A stretch of DNA of 64,000 nt, from positions 453,360 through 517,359 of the forward strand of contig NZ_WTYG01000002.1 of NCBI RefSeq assembly GCF_009828015.1. Reading direction: 5' to 3'. This document shows positions 53,149 through 63,492 of the stretch, in pieces (the first letter of the stretch is position 1; each line of letters starts with the position of its first letter). A model generated the notes under the pieces. It saw only the letters and a program-made list of their open reading frames with translations. It ran no database searches and was not told the DNA's origin. This DNA comes from Qipengyuania citrea. GTDB lineage: Bacteria > Pseudomonadota > Alphaproteobacteria > Sphingomonadales > Sphingomonadaceae. The position numbers were made by a program, and so were the translations under genes.

Positions 53149-55157
53149 TGCCCAAAGTCACCGTAGACGGACAGGAAATCGAGGTCCCCGATGGCGCGAC
53201 CGTCCTTCAGGCCTGCGAGCTTGCGGGCAAGGAAATCCCGCGCTTCTGCTATCACGAGCGGCTGAGCATCGCCGGCAACTGCCGCATGTGCCTGGTTGAA
53301 GTGAAGCCCGGACCGCCCAAGCCGCAGGCGAGCTGTGCGCTGCCGGCTACCGACGGGCAGGAAATCCGCACCGACAGCGAAATGGTCAAGACCGCGCGCG
53401 AAGGCGTGATGGAATTCCTGCTGATCAATCATCCGCTCGACTGCCCGATCTGCGACCAGGGGGGCGAATGCGACCTGCAGGACCAGTCGGTCGCCTATGG
53501 CCGCGGGGCCACGCGCTACGAAGAGAACAAGCGCGCGGTGACCGAGAAATACATGGGCCCGCTGATCAAGACGGTCATGACCCGCTGCATCCACTGCACC
53601 CGCTGCGTGCGCTTCTCCGAAGAGATCGCCGGCGTGGACGAAATCGGCGCGCTCTATCGCGGCGAGGACATGCAGATCACCACCTATCTCGAGCAGGCGG
53701 CCGAGCATGAGCTGTCGGCCAATGTGATCGACCTGTGCCCGGTCGGCGCACTGACAAGCCGCCCCTATGCCTTCGAAGCGCGCCCGTGGGAGCTCAAGAA
53801 GACGCTCAGCATCGACGTCTCGGATGCGGTGGGGTCGAACATCCGGCTCGACAGCCGTGGCCGCGAAGTCATGCGCGCGCTCCCGCGCATCAATGACGAC
53901 GTCAACGAGGAATGGATCTCGGACAAGACCCGCTACCAGGTCGACGGCTTGTCGAAGCGGCGCCTGGACAAGGTCTTCATGCGCAAGCGCGGCAAGCTGC
54001 AACCGGCGAGCTGGGACGAGGCGTTCAAGGCGATCGCCAAGGCCAAGCCGGGCAACAGCATTGCCGCCATCGCGGGCGACATGGTCGATTGCGAAACCAT
54101 GTTCGCCGCCAAGACGCTGCTCGAGGCCTGCGGTTCGTCGCTGATCGAAGGCCGCCAGACCGGCATGGATTACGACGTGTCGAACTTGGCCGCGGTCAAT
54201 TTCAATTCGACCTTTGCGGGTATCGAAACCGCCGATGCTATCCTGATCGTCGGCAGCCACATCCGCTGGGAAGCGCCGCTGGTCAACGTGCGGATCCGCA
54301 AGGCGGTGAAGCGCGGTGCCAGGGTCTTCGTGGTCGGTCCGCAGTGGGACACGACCTATCCGGCGCAGTTCCTCGGCGAGGACCTCGCAGTGCTCGGCGA
54401 ATTGCCCAAGGACGTGGTCGATGCCTTCGCCGGCGCCGACCGCCCCGCCATCATCATGGGCGGCGCGGCGCTTGCCAAGGGCGCGCTGGGGGCAGGCCTC
54501 GCCTTTGCCGAAACGCACAAGCTGGTGCGCGAGGGCTGGAACGGCTTCAATGTGCTGCACTTCAGTGCAGCACGGATGGGCGGATTGATGCTCGGTTTCG
54601 CGCAAAAGGGCGGGATGAAGGACATCGCCGCGGCAGGGCCCAAGGTGGTCATAAGCCTGGGCGCCGACGAGATGGATTTCGAACCCTTCGCCGACAGCCT
54701 GAAGGTCTATATCGGCCATCACGGCGACAAGGGCGCGCATGCGGCGGACATCATCCTGCCGGGTTCGAGCTTCGCCGAGAAGGACGGGACCTACGTCAAC
54801 ACCGAAGGCCGCGTGCAGTTCGCCGAACGCGCGGTGTTCGCGCCGGGTGACGCGCGCGAGGACTGGACGATCCTGCGCGCGCTGGCCGATGCGCTCAAGG
54901 TCGAGGTCGGCTTCGACAGCTTTGCCGAATTGCAGGCCAACATGATCCGCGAAGTCCCCGCGCTGGGCGAGGAAGGCCTTGCCGGCTATGGCGACTTGCC
55001 CAAGGGTGGCAGCACGGCCAAGGCGGAAGGGCGGATCACCGCCTATCCGATCAAGGACTTCTACCTCACCAATCCCATCGCCCGCGCCAGCGCGGTGATG
55101 CAGCAATGTTCGAGCGAACTGCTCGGCAGCGGCGAGCTTGCGGAGGCCGCGGAATGA
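53148..55157 (+). CDS. nuoG: NADH-quinone oxidoreductase subunit G
   Basis: 75-kDa subunit carrying the chain of Fe-S clusters from NuoE/F to NuoI. The 669 residues begin with a 2Fe-2S ferredoxin domain ([19 protein letters not shown]). The His-Cys cluster segment [20 protein letters not shown] follows, then the 4Fe-4S ligands [13 protein letters not shown] and [12 protein letters not shown]. The C-terminal half is a degenerate molybdopterin-oxidoreductase domain without cofactor function, normal for this length class. It overlaps nuoH by ATGA. Confidence 0.96.
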   Translation: MPKVTVDGQEIEVPDGATVLQACELAGKEIPRFCYHERLSIAGNCRMCLVEVKPGPPKPQASCALPATDGQEIRTDSEMVKTAREGVMEFLLINHPLDCPICDQGGECDLQDQSVAYGRGATRYEENKRAVTEKYMGPLIKTVMTRCIHCTRCVRFSEEIAGVDEIGALYRGEDMQITTYLEQAAEHELSANVIDLCPVGALTSRPYAFEARPWELKKTLSIDVSDAVGSNIRLDSRGREVMRALPRINDDVNEEWISDKTRYQVDGLSKRRLDKVFMRKRGKLQPASWDEAFKAIAKAKPGNSIAAIAGDMVDCETMFAAKTLLEACGSSLIEGRQTGMDYDVSNLAAVNFNSTFAGIETADAILIVGSHIRWEAPLVNVRIRKAVKRGARVFVVGPQWDTTYPAQFLGEDLAVLGELPKDVVDAFAGADRPAIIMGGAALAKGALGAGLAFAETHKLVREGWNGFNVLHFSAARMGGLMLGFAQKGGMKDIAAAGPKVVISLGADEMDFEPFADSLKVYIGHHGDKGAHAADIILPGSSFAEKDGTYVNTEGRVQFAERAVFAPGDAREDWTILRALADALKVEVGFDSFAELQANMIREVPALGEEGLAGYGDLPKGGSTAKAEGRITAYPIKDFYLTNPIARASAVMQQCSSELLGSGELAEAAE

Positions 55158-56200
55158 CCGAATTCTTCCAATCGCTGGGCATGACCTACGAATGGGCCTG
55201 GGGTCTTGCGACCTTTGCCGGGATCCTGCTGATCGCGCTGCCGCTGATGCTCAGCGTCGCGATGGTCATCTATGTCGACCGCAAGGTGTGGGCGGCGATC
55301 AACCTGCGCCGCGGTCCCAACGTGGTCGGCCCGTTCGGCCTGCTGCAGAGCTTTGCCGACGGGTTGAAGGTGTTCCTGCAGGAAACGATCATTCCCTCGG
55401 CGGCGAACAAGGGGATATTCCTCCTTGCGCCGATCCTCACCTTCACCGTCGCGCTCGGCGCGTGGGCGGTGGTGCCGTTCAGCGCCGAAGCGGTACTGGC
55501 GGACATCAACATCGGCCTGCTCTACATTCTCGCGATCAGTTCGCTGTCGGTGTACGGCGTGGTGATGAGCGGGTGGGCGAGTAACTCGAAATACCCGTTC
55601 TTTTCGGCCATGCGCGCCGCTGCGCAGATGATCAGCTACGAAGTCTCGATCGGCTTCATCCTGGTGTGCGTCGTGCTGTTCGCGGGCACGTTCAATCTGA
55701 ACGACATCGTCCGCGCGCAGGAAGGCTTCGGCCTCGGCTTCATCAATGCCTATGGCATCCATCCGCTGCTGTTCCCGATGTGGGTGATGTTCTTCATCAG
55801 CTCGCTCGCGGAAACACAGCGCGTGCCGTTCGATCTGACCGAGGCGGAAAGCGAGCTCGTCGCCGGGTACCAGACCGAATATAGCTCGATGAGCTTCGCG
55901 CTGTTCTGGCTGGGCGAATATGCCAACATCCTGCTGATGTGCATTCTCAATGCGCTGCTGTTCTGGGGTGGCTGGCTGCCGCCGTTCGACTGGGCGCCGC
56001 TCTATTACGTGCCCGGGATCGTCTGGCTGCTGCTCAAGACCTTCTTCTTCTTCTTCATGTTCAGCTGGGTGATGGCGACCGTACCGCGCTATCGCTACGA
56101 CCAGCTGATGCGCCTGGGCTGGAAGGTGTTCCTTCCGATCAGCCTCGGCTTCGTCGTCGTCATTTCGGGCTATCTGATGGCCACGGGACATTACGGATGA
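55154..56200 (+). CDS. nuoH: NADH-quinone oxidoreductase subunit H
   Basis: Membrane subunit linking the arms and forming the quinone chamber (ND1 homologue). The 348 residues have about eight helices. Conserved loops are [20 protein letters not shown] near the N-terminus and [20 protein letters not shown] with its Glu cluster in the quinone and proton path. The start ATG 55154 overlaps the nuoG stop. It overlaps nuoI by ATGA. Confidence 0.96.
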   Translation: MTEFFQSLGMTYEWAWGLATFAGILLIALPLMLSVAMVIYVDRKVWAAINLRRGPNVVGPFGLLQSFADGLKVFLQETIIPSAANKGIFLLAPILTFTVALGAWAVVPFSAEAVLADINIGLLYILAISSLSVYGVVMSGWASNSKYPFFSAMRAAAQMISYEVSIGFILVCVVLFAGTFNLNDIVRAQEGFGLGFINAYGIHPLLFPMWVMFFISSLAETQRVPFDLTEAESELVAGYQTEYSSMSFALFWLGEYANILLMCILNALLFWGGWLPPFDWAPLYYVPGIVWLLLKTFFFFFMFSWVMATVPRYRYDQLMRLGWKVFLPISLGFVVVISGYLMATGHYG

Positions 56201-56682
56201 GTATCGCGCAAACCATCAAGGCGTTCACCCTGTGGGAGTTCGTGAAGGCGCATGCCCTCACGCTGAAGTATTTCTTCAAGCCCAAGGTCACGATCAACTA
56301 CCCGTTCGAAAAGAACCCGATCTCGCCCCGCTTCCGCGGCGAGCATGCGCTGCGCCGCTATCCCAACGGGGAAGAACGCTGCATCGCCTGCAAGCTGTGC
56401 GAGGCCGTCTGCCCCGCGCAGGCGATCACGATCGAGAGCGAACCGCGCGAGGACGGCAGCCGCCGCACCACGCGCTACGACATCGACATGACCAAGTGCA
56501 TCTATTGCGGCTTCTGTCAGGAAGCCTGCCCGGTGGATGCCGTGGTCGAGGGGCCGAACTTCGAATACGCCACCGAAACGCGTGAAGAACTGCTGTACGA
56601 CAAGGCCAAGCTGCTGGCGAACGGGGACAAGTGGGAGCGGGCGATCGCCGCGAACCTTGAAGCCGATGCGCCCTATCGCTAG
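56197..56682 (+). CDS. nuoI: NADH-quinone oxidoreductase subunit I
   Basis: Ferredoxin-like subunit with two 4Fe-4S clusters (N6a and N6b) passing electrons to NuoB. The 161 residues contain [16 protein letters not shown] and [20 protein letters not shown]. The N-terminal segment [20 protein letters not shown] is the usual NuoI lead. It is followed by a 145-base gap with a palindromic repeat, the only large break in the operon. Confidence 0.96.
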   Translation: MSIAQTIKAFTLWEFVKAHALTLKYFFKPKVTINYPFEKNPISPRFRGEHALRRYPNGEERCIACKLCEAVCPAQAITIESEPREDGSRRTTRYDIDMTKCIYCGFCQEACPVDAVVEGPNFEYATETREELLYDKAKLLANGDKWERAIAANLEADAPYR

Positions 56683-56723
56683 GGGCCGCGCGTGACTGGG
56701 GCATACCAACTCACCACCATTTC

Positions 56724-56808
56724 CGTCATCCCCGCGCAGGCGCGGATCCATCAGGCGGCAGTGGCACCATGCAACGTTATCCGGACCCCCGCCTTTGCGG
56801 GCGTGACG
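56724..56808. repeat. intergenic palindromic repeat inside the nuo operon
   Basis: Half-elements CGTCATCCCCGCGCAGGCGC and ATCCA (56724-56750) and the facing CCGGACCCCCGCCTTTGCGG through GCGTGACG (56781-56808) around a 30-base spacer. It has the same design as the element at 1772-1856. It sits between nuoI and nuoJ, ending 19 bases before nuoJ. In RNA it would form strong hairpins that could affect mRNA stability or readthrough. Confidence 0.75.
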
Positions 56809-56827
56809 CAAGAGGTTTGAGGGAAAA

Positions 56828-57451
56828 GTGATACAGACTATCGCCTTTTACCTGTTCGCAGCACTGGTCATCGCCAGCGCCGTCATGGTCATCATGTCGC
56901 GCAACCCGGTGCATTCGGTGCTGTGGCTGATCCTCGCCTTCTTCAATGCGGCCGGGCTGATGGTCCTCGTCGGCGCCGAATTCATCGCCGCGCTGATGGT
57001 CATCGTCTATGTGGGCGCAGTCGCGGTGCTGTTCCTGTTCGTGGTGATGATGCTCGACATCGACTTTGCCGAACTGCGCGCGGGCTTCATCAAGAACTTC
57101 CCGCTGGGTATCGCGATCGCGCTGGTGCTCGCTGCCGAGCTGATCTTCGGCATCGGTGCCTATCAGGCTGGGCGGATCGACCTGGGCGTCGCCAGCGGCG
57201 CTGCTGCCCCCATCCTCGGGGAATCCAATACCGCCAGCATCGGCGCGGTGCTGTACCGCGACTATATCTTCCTGTTCGAAGCCGCGGGCCTGATCCTGCT
57301 GGTGGCAATGGTCGGCGCGATCGTGCTGACGCACCGTAAGCGCCCCGACGGCGCGCGCGGCCAGCAGGACATCACCCGCCAGGTGCGCCGCAATCCGGAC
57401 GAGGCAACCGTCATGAAACAGCCCGAAGTGGGCAGGGGGGTCGAGCTGTGA
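56828..57451 (+). CDS. nuoJ: NADH-quinone oxidoreductase subunit J
   Basis: Membrane subunit (ND6 homologue) of the proton-pumping arm. The 207 residues show about five helices. The conserved segments are [20 protein letters not shown] and [20 protein letters not shown], the latter with the pi-bulge helix Tyr. The C-terminal 35 residues are hydrophilic. The start is GTG 56828, preceded by GAGGGAAAA. It overlaps nuoK (GTGA). Confidence 0.94.
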   Translation: MIQTIAFYLFAALVIASAVMVIMSRNPVHSVLWLILAFFNAAGLMVLVGAEFIAALMVIVYVGAVAVLFLFVVMMLDIDFAELRAGFIKNFPLGIAIALVLAAELIFGIGAYQAGRIDLGVASGAAAPILGESNTASIGAVLYRDYIFLFEAAGLILLVAMVGAIVLTHRKRPDGARGQQDITRQVRRNPDEATVMKQPEVGRGVEL

Positions 57452-57753
57452 TCGGCATCGAACACTATATCGTGGTCAGCGCGATCCTGTTCGTGCTGGG
57501 CGTGCTGGGTATCTTCCTGAACCGGAAGAACATCATCGTCATCCTGATGGCGATCGAACTGATCCTGCTCAGCGTCAATCTCCAGCTGGTCGCGTTCAGC
57601 GCGTTTCTCGGCGATCTGGTGGGGCAGGTCTTCGCCATGTTCGTGCTGACCGTGGCAGCGGGCGAAGCCGCCGTCGGTCTCGCCATTCTCGTCACCTATT
57701 TCCGTAGCCGTGGCACGATTGCCGTCGACGACGTCGACCGGTTGAAGGGATAA
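57448..57753 (+). CDS. nuoK: NADH-quinone oxidoreductase subunit K
   Basis: Small membrane subunit (ND4L homologue). The 101 residues form three helices. The conserved glutamates of the proton path lie in [14 protein letters not shown] and [13 protein letters not shown]. The start is GTG 57448, overlapping the nuoJ stop. Confidence 0.95.
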   Translation: MIGIEHYIVVSAILFVLGVLGIFLNRKNIIVILMAIELILLSVNLQLVAFSAFLGDLVGQVFAMFVLTVAAGEAAVGLAILVTYFRSRGTIAVDDVDRLKG

Positions 57754-57759
57754 GCACCC

Positions 57760-59751
57760 GTGCACCCGATCCTCTTTATCGTATTCCTGCCGCTGCTGGC
57801 GGCGCTCGTCGCCGGCCTGACCAACAAGGCCGCGCCGCCGGTCTTCGCCAAGGCGGTGACCACCGGGGCGCTGTTCATCAGCGCCGCGCTCAGCTGGCCG
57901 ATTTTCCTCGGCTTCGTCGGCGGATCTTCCGAAGCGACCGTGGTGCCGGTGCTTACCTGGATCCAGTCGGGCACGCTGGCATTCGACTGGGCGCTGCGCG
58001 TCGATACGCTGACCGCGGTCATGCTGGTGGTGATCAACACCGTTTCGGCGCTCGTCCACCTCTACAGCTGGGGCTATATGGACGAAGACCCCGACCAGCC
58101 GCGGTTCTTCGCCTATCTGTCGCTGTTCACCTTCGCCATGCTGATGCTGGTGACGGCGGACAACCTCGTCCAGATGTTCTTCGGTTGGGAAGGCGTGGGC
58201 CTGGCATCCTACCTGCTGATCGGTTTCTGGTTCCGCAAGCCGAGTGCCAATGCCGCCGCGATCAAGGCCTTCGTGGTCAACCGCGTCGGCGACCTCGGCT
58301 TCATGCTGGGCATTTTCGGCACCTATCTGGTGTTCGACACCGTTTCGATCACCGAAATCCTCGCCGCCGCGCCCGGTATGAGCGGGGCGACGATTGGCTT
58401 CCTCGGCTTCACCGTGCAGACGATGGACGTGCTGTGCATCCTGCTGTTCATCGGCGCGATGGGCAAATCGGCGCAGCTCGGCCTGCACACCTGGCTGCCC
58501 GACGCGATGGAAGGCCCGACGCCGGTGTCGGCGCTGATCCATGCTGCGACCATGGTGACCGCGGGCGTGTTCATGGTCTGCCGCCTTTCGCCCATGTTCG
58601 AAACCGCGCCCGTGGCGCTGGGCATGGTGACCTTCATCGGCGCTGCCACCTGCATCTTTGCCGCCACAGTCGGCACCACGCAGTGGGACATCAAGCGCGT
58701 GATCGCCTATTCGACCTGTTCGCAGCTGGGCTACATGTTCTTTGCCGCGGGCGTCGGCGCATATGGCGTGGCGATGTTCCACCTGTTCACTCATGCCTTC
58801 TTCAAGGCGCTGCTGTTCCTGGGTGCGGGCTCGGTCATCCATGCGATGCACCACGAACAGGACATGCGCTATTACGGCGAGCTGCGGAAGCACATCCCGC
58901 TTACCTTCTGGGCGATGATGATGGGGACGCTGGCGATTACCGGCGTGGGCATCTATCATCTTGGCGCGGGCTTCGCCGGCTTCTGGTCGAAGGACGCGAT
59001 CCTCGAAGTGGCCTATGGCCGCGGGACCGAACTGGGCAATTTCGCCTTCTGGATGGGCACCTTCGCCGCGCTGCTGACCAGCTTCTACAGCTGGCGGCTG
59101 ATGTTCCTCACCTTCTGGGGCAAGCCGCGCTGGATCGAGAGCGAGCACATCCAGCATTCGGTTCACAAGACCCCCGCCGAAGCGGGCGAGGACACGACCG
59201 GCGGCTATCATCCGCATGAAAGCCCGCTGTCGATGCTGATCCCGCTGGGCGTGCTGTCGATCGGTGCGGTCCTGGCCGGACAGATCTTCGCGCCGACCTT
59301 CCTCGATGATGCCGCGTTCTGGGGCAGCTCGATCTTCTACAACGAACCGCTCATCCACGCGATGCACGGCGTGCCCTATCTGGTGAAATACGCCGCCTTC
59401 ATCGTCATGCTGATCGGCCTGTTCGTCGCCTGGCTGGCCTATATCAAGGACACCAGCATTCCGGGCAAGACGGCCGAACAGCTCGGGCCGATCTACCGCT
59501 TCCTCTACAACAAGTGGTATTTCGACGAACTTTATCACTACCTGTTCATCGTCCCTGCCTTCTGGCTGGGGCGCCAGTTCTGGAAACTTGGCGATGTCGG
59601 CACGATCGACCGTTTCGGTCCCAATGGCATTGCCTGGGTGGTCGAGAAGGGGGCCGTTGGCGCCCGCCGCTTCCAGACCGGATATCTGTATAGCTATGCG
59701 CTGGTGATGCTCCTCGGGCTCGTCGCCGCCATCACCTGGGTGCTGTTCTGA
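57760..59751 (+). CDS. nuoL: NADH-quinone oxidoreductase subunit L
   Basis: Distal antiporter-like proton pump (ND5 homologue). The 663 residues have about 16 helices including the C-terminal lateral helix. Conserved blocks are [18 protein letters not shown] with the key Glu, [20 protein letters not shown] with the Lys on the broken helix, and [19 protein letters not shown]. The start is GTG 57760 with GAAGGG upstream. It overlaps nuoM (TGATG). Confidence 0.96.
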   Translation: MHPILFIVFLPLLAALVAGLTNKAAPPVFAKAVTTGALFISAALSWPIFLGFVGGSSEATVVPVLTWIQSGTLAFDWALRVDTLTAVMLVVINTVSALVHLYSWGYMDEDPDQPRFFAYLSLFTFAMLMLVTADNLVQMFFGWEGVGLASYLLIGFWFRKPSANAAAIKAFVVNRVGDLGFMLGIFGTYLVFDTVSITEILAAAPGMSGATIGFLGFTVQTMDVLCILLFIGAMGKSAQLGLHTWLPDAMEGPTPVSALIHAATMVTAGVFMVCRLSPMFETAPVALGMVTFIGAATCIFAATVGTTQWDIKRVIAYSTCSQLGYMFFAAGVGAYGVAMFHLFTHAFFKALLFLGAGSVIHAMHHEQDMRYYGELRKHIPLTFWAMMMGTLAITGVGIYHLGAGFAGFWSKDAILEVAYGRGTELGNFAFWMGTFAALLTSFYSWRLMFLTFWGKPRWIESEHIQHSVHKTPAEAGEDTTGGYHPHESPLSMLIPLGVLSIGAVLAGQIFAPTFLDDAAFWGSSIFYNEPLIHAMHGVPYLVKYAAFIVMLIGLFVAWLAYIKDTSIPGKTAEQLGPIYRFLYNKWYFDELYHYLFIVPAFWLGRQFWKLGDVGTIDRFGPNGIAWVVEKGAVGARRFQTGYLYSYALVMLLGLVAAITWVLF

Positions 59752-61307
59752 TGGAATTCCCCATCCTTTCGCTGATGCTCGCCGTGCCGCTGGCCGGCGC
59801 TATCGCCTGCCTGTTCCTCGGTGCGCACACCGCGCGCATGGTCGCGCTGGTGGCCACGCTGGTCGATCTCGCGCTCGGCGTGTTGCTGTGGCTCAATTAC
59901 GACATTGGCGGGGCGCAGTGGCAGTTCACCGAGCGCGCGGAGATATTCGCGGGCTTCAGCTATGCGCTGGGGATCGACGGGATCGCGCTGATGCTGATCA
60001 TGCTCAGCGTGTTCCTGATGCCCATCTGCATCCTCGCCAGCTGGGATGCGATCAGCAAGCGCGTCGGCGAATACATGAGCGCCTTCCTGCTGATGGAAGT
60101 GCTGATGATCGGCGTCTTCGCCTCGCAGGACATGTTCCTGTTCTACATCTTCTTCGAAGCCGGCCTGATCCCGATGTACCTTATCATCGGCGTATGGGGC
60201 GGCGATAACCGCATCTACGCCTCGTACAAATTCTTCCTCTACACGCTGCTCGGCTCGGTCCTGATGCTTATCGCAATGCTGTGGATGGCAAACGAAGCGG
60301 GCACGACCGATATCCCGACGCTGCTGAACTACGACTTCTCGCCGCAGGCGCAGACCTGGTTGTGGCTGGCCTTCTTCGCCAGCTTCGCCGTGAAGATGCC
60401 GATGTGGCCGGTGCATACCTGGCTGCCCGATGCCCACGTGCAGGCGCCGACCGCCGGGTCGGTCATCCTCGCGGGCGTGCTGCTCAAGCTGGGCGGCTAC
60501 GGCTTCATCCGCTTCAGCCTGCCAATGTTCCCCGAAGCCAGCGCGCAGTTCACCTGGTTCGTCTTCGTCCTGTCGATGATCGCGGTGATCTACACCTCGC
60601 TCGTCGCGCTGGTGCAGAGCGACATGAAGAAGCTGATCGCCTATTCCTCGGTCGCGCATATGGCGATCGTGACCGCAGGCATCTTCGCGTTCAACGCGCA
60701 GGGCATCGAAGGCGCGGTGATGGTCATGCTGGGCCACGGGCTGGTCTCGGGCGCGCTGTTCCTGTGCGTCGGCGTGATCTACGACCGGCTGCACACGCGC
60801 GAGATCGCGCGCTATGGCGGCCTCGCCATCAACATGCCGCGCTATGCGCTGTTCTTCCTGCTGTTCACGATGGCCTCGATCGGCCTGCCGGGCACCAGCA
60901 ATTTCGTCGGCGAATTCCTTGCGCTGGCGGGCCTCTACAAGGTCTCGACGCTGGTCACGCTGGTCTGCACCACCGGGATCATCCTCGGTGCCGCCTACAT
61001 GCTGTATCTCTACCGCCGCGTCGTCTTCGGGCTTCAGGTCAACGAAGATGCCGCGCGCATGCCCGACCTCAACGCCCGCGAATGGGCCATGCTCGCCCCG
61101 ATCGCAGCCGCCGTGCTGTGGATGGGCGTCTATCCGGAAAGCTTCCTAGCCCCCATGCGTCAGGATATTGCCGCTCTCGAGGCGCGCGTGGCACGCGCCG
61201 CACCCGATTTCGATGCCGACAACACCATCGGCACGCCGCGCGAACACAATGCCAATTACGTCGGATTCGCGCATGGCGAAGCCCGCGGTGAAGAGGGAGC
61301 GCACTGA
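59751..61307 (+). CDS. nuoM: NADH-quinone oxidoreductase subunit M
   Basis: Antiporter-like proton pump (ND4 homologue). The 518 residues contain YIFFEAGLIPMYLIIGVWG with the conserved Glu, FAVKMPMWPVHTWLPDAHVQ with the pump Lys, and KKLIAYSSVAHMAIVTAG. The C-terminal 30 residues are hydrophilic. It is coupled on both sides (TGATG overlaps with nuoL and nuoN). Confidence 0.96.
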   Translation: MEFPILSLMLAVPLAGAIACLFLGAHTARMVALVATLVDLALGVLLWLNYDIGGAQWQFTERAEIFAGFSYALGIDGIALMLIMLSVFLMPICILASWDAISKRVGEYMSAFLLMEVLMIGVFASQDMFLFYIFFEAGLIPMYLIIGVWGGDNRIYASYKFFLYTLLGSVLMLIAMLWMANEAGTTDIPTLLNYDFSPQAQTWLWLAFFASFAVKMPMWPVHTWLPDAHVQAPTAGSVILAGVLLKLGGYGFIRFSLPMFPEASAQFTWFVFVLSMIAVIYTSLVALVQSDMKKLIAYSSVAHMAIVTAGIFAFNAQGIEGAVMVMLGHGLVSGALFLCVGVIYDRLHTREIARYGGLAINMPRYALFFLLFTMASIGLPGTSNFVGEFLALAGLYKVSTLVTLVCTTGIILGAAYMLYLYRRVVFGLQVNEDAARMPDLNAREWAMLAPIAAAVLWMGVYPESFLAPMRQDIAALEARVARAAPDFDADNTIGTPREHNANYVGFAHGEARGEEGAH

Positions 61308-62770
61308 TGTCCTACGCTACCTCGCTCTATCTCACCGCGGCGGAAATCGGCCTGTCGATCACCGCGCTCGTCCTGCTGCTGCTCGCCGCGTGGAACGGGG
61401 ATCGGTCCGCCCGCCTGCTGACCATCATCGCCGTGGCCGCGCTCGTCGGTGCAGCGATCTTCAGCATCGGCTTGTTCGACCGCAGCGCAAGCGAAGTCGC
61501 CGGACGGGCTTTTGGCGATCTTTACCGTGCCGATGCCTTCGGCAGCTTCGGCAAGGTGCTGATCTATCTCGCCTCGGCGGCGGTCCTGATCGTCACCCCG
61601 CGTTTCTTCACCCAGCTGGGCGGTTACCGCGCCGAATATCCCGTGCTGATGCTGTTCAACGCGGTCGGCATGGGCATCATGGTGTCCGCCACCGACCTGA
61701 TGACGCTCTACATCGGTCTCGAAATGTCGAGCCTGTCGAGCTACGTGCTGGCTAGCTTCCTGCGGCAGGACGACCGGTCGAGCGAGGCCGGGCTCAAGTA
61801 CTTCGTGCTCGGCGCGCTGGCATCGGGCATCATCCTCTACGGCGTCAGCCTGGTCTACGGTTTCACCGGTTCGACCAATTACGACGGCATCCGCGCCGCC
61901 TTTGCGCTCGATTTCTCCACCGGTGCATTGTTCGGCGTGGTCTTCGTGCTGGCGGGTGTCGCCTTCAAGATCAGCGCCGTGCCGTTCCATATGTGGACCC
62001 CCGACGTCTACGAAGGCGCACCGACGCCGGTCACGGCCTTCTTCGCCAGCGCGCCCAAGGTCGCGGCGATGGGCGTGCTGGTGCGCATCGCGATGGATCC
62101 CTTCGCGGGCGAAGTCGATGCCTGGCGGCAGATCATCATCTTCGCCGCGCTGGCATCGATTGTAGTGGGCGCGCTCGGCGCCATCGGGCAGCAGAACCTC
62201 AAGCGCCTGCTGGCCTATTCGTCGATCAACAACGTCGGCTTCATCCTTATCGGTCTTGCCGCAGCGACCGCGGCGGGCGTCGCCAGCGTGCTGACCTATC
62301 TGACGATCTACGTCGCCATGGTGATCGGCAGCTTCACCGCGCTGCTGATGCTGCGCGACCCGGCCGGTCAGAACCTCGAAACCTTCGCCGATATTGCCGG
62401 GCTCTCGACCCGGCGGCCGGCGCTCGCCTGGTGCCTGCTGGTGCTGATGTTCAGCCTCGCGGGCATTCCGCCGCTGTTCGGATTCTGGGGCAAGTTCGTG
62501 GTGTTCCAGGCCGCCGTGCAGGCCGATCTGGTCGCACTTGCCGCGATCGGGATCGCCGCCAGCGTGATCGGCGCGTTCTACTACCTGAAGTTCATCAAGG
62601 TGATGTTCTTCGACGAACCCACGCGCGATGTCGAGACGAGCAGCCCGGTGAGCCACTGGGCCGTGCTGGGCGTGTGCGTCGCGATCCTGTCGCCGCTCGG
62701 CTACCTGCTGACCATCCCGCTGGGTGAATGGACGGCGCAGGCCGCGGCTTCCTTCGTCGCTGCGATGTGA
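61307..62770 (+). CDS. nuoN: NADH-quinone oxidoreductase subunit N
   Basis: Third antiporter-like pump (ND2 homologue). The 487 residues contain TLYIGLEMSSLSSYVLASF with the conserved Glu, FKISAVPFHMWTPDVYEGAP with the pump Lys, and LKRLLAYSSINNVGFILIG. The start ATG 61307 overlaps the nuoM stop. The stop overlaps birA (GTGA). Confidence 0.96.
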   Translation: MSYATSLYLTAAEIGLSITALVLLLLAAWNGDRSARLLTIIAVAALVGAAIFSIGLFDRSASEVAGRAFGDLYRADAFGSFGKVLIYLASAAVLIVTPRFFTQLGGYRAEYPVLMLFNAVGMGIMVSATDLMTLYIGLEMSSLSSYVLASFLRQDDRSSEAGLKYFVLGALASGIILYGVSLVYGFTGSTNYDGIRAAFALDFSTGALFGVVFVLAGVAFKISAVPFHMWTPDVYEGAPTPVTAFFASAPKVAAMGVLVRIAMDPFAGEVDAWRQIIIFAALASIVVGALGAIGQQNLKRLLAYSSINNVGFILIGLAAATAAGVASVLTYLTIYVAMVIGSFTALLMLRDPAGQNLETFADIAGLSTRRPALAWCLLVLMFSLAGIPPLFGFWGKFVVFQAAVQADLVALAAIGIAASVIGAFYYLKFIKVMFFDEPTRDVETSSPVSHWAVLGVCVAILSPLGYLLTIPLGEWTAQAAASFVAAM

Positions 62771-63489
62771 TCCGCTTCGTAACCGAAACCGGTTCGACCA
62801 ATTCCGATCTTGCCGCGCAGGTGCGCGCGGGCGAGGTGGTGGCCGAGGGTCACTGGCTGGTGGCCGATCGGCAGGTCGCAGGGCGCGGGCGGCAGGGACG
62901 CAGCTGGTTCGACGGCAGCGGCAATTTCATGGGTTCGACCGCGGTTCGCATTTCGCCGCGCGATCCCGCCCCGGCAACGCTGGCGCTGGTCGCGGGCGTG
63001 GCGGCCTACGAGGCCGTGTCCGCCGTGCTGGCCGAACCCGGCAAGCTGAGGCTCAAATGGCCCAACGATCTCATGCTCGGCGATGCCAAGCTGGCCGGCA
63101 TCCTGCTCGAACGCGAAGGCGACAGGATCATCGTCGGCATGGGCGTGAACCTGGCTGCCGCGCCCGACCTGCCCGACCGCAAGACCGTGGCGCTGGCCGA
63201 ACTGGGCCCCGCGCCCGATCGCGACATGTTCGCCCGCACCCTGGCCGAGGCCTTCGACCTCGAACTCGAGCGGTGGCGCACCTACGGCCTCGAACCGCTC
63301 ACGCGGCGCTGGGCCAGCGTGGCCCACCCGCCCGGCACGCGGCTGACCGTGCAACCGCCGGGCGAGGAGCGGATCGAAGGCGCCTTTGCCGGTTTGACCC
63401 CCGACGGCGCGTTGTCGCTGCGCTTGGCGGACGGATCGACCCGTGCCATCCATGCGGGCGACGTGATGCTCGCAAACGAGGAGAGCTGA
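62767..63489 (+). CDS. birA: biotin-[acetyl-CoA-carboxylase] ligase
   Basis: Activates biotin with ATP and attaches it to the biotin carboxyl carrier protein. The 240 residues lack the N-terminal DNA-binding domain of E. coli BirA, so this is a ligase only, not a repressor. The family motifs are TGSTNSDL, GRGRQGRSWFDGSGNFMGS (biotin loop), LKWPNDLMLGDAKLAGIL and IIVGMGVNL. The start is GTG 62767, overlapping the nuoN stop. Confidence 0.93.
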   Translation: MIRFVTETGSTNSDLAAQVRAGEVVAEGHWLVADRQVAGRGRQGRSWFDGSGNFMGSTAVRISPRDPAPATLALVAGVAAYEAVSAVLAEPGKLRLKWPNDLMLGDAKLAGILLEREGDRIIVGMGVNLAAAPDLPDRKTVALAELGPAPDRDMFARTLAEAFDLELERWRTYGLEPLTRRWASVAHPPGTRLTVQPPGEERIEGAFAGLTPDGALSLRLADGSTRAIHAGDVMLANEES

Positions 63490-63492
63490 GCC

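Noticed and set aside
57262-59538. 758-codon open frame on the - strand opposite nuoJ-nuoL
   Set aside because: Product is a His/Arg/Glu/Gln-rich low-complexity chain typical of antisense shadows; nuo genes on the other strand are certain.
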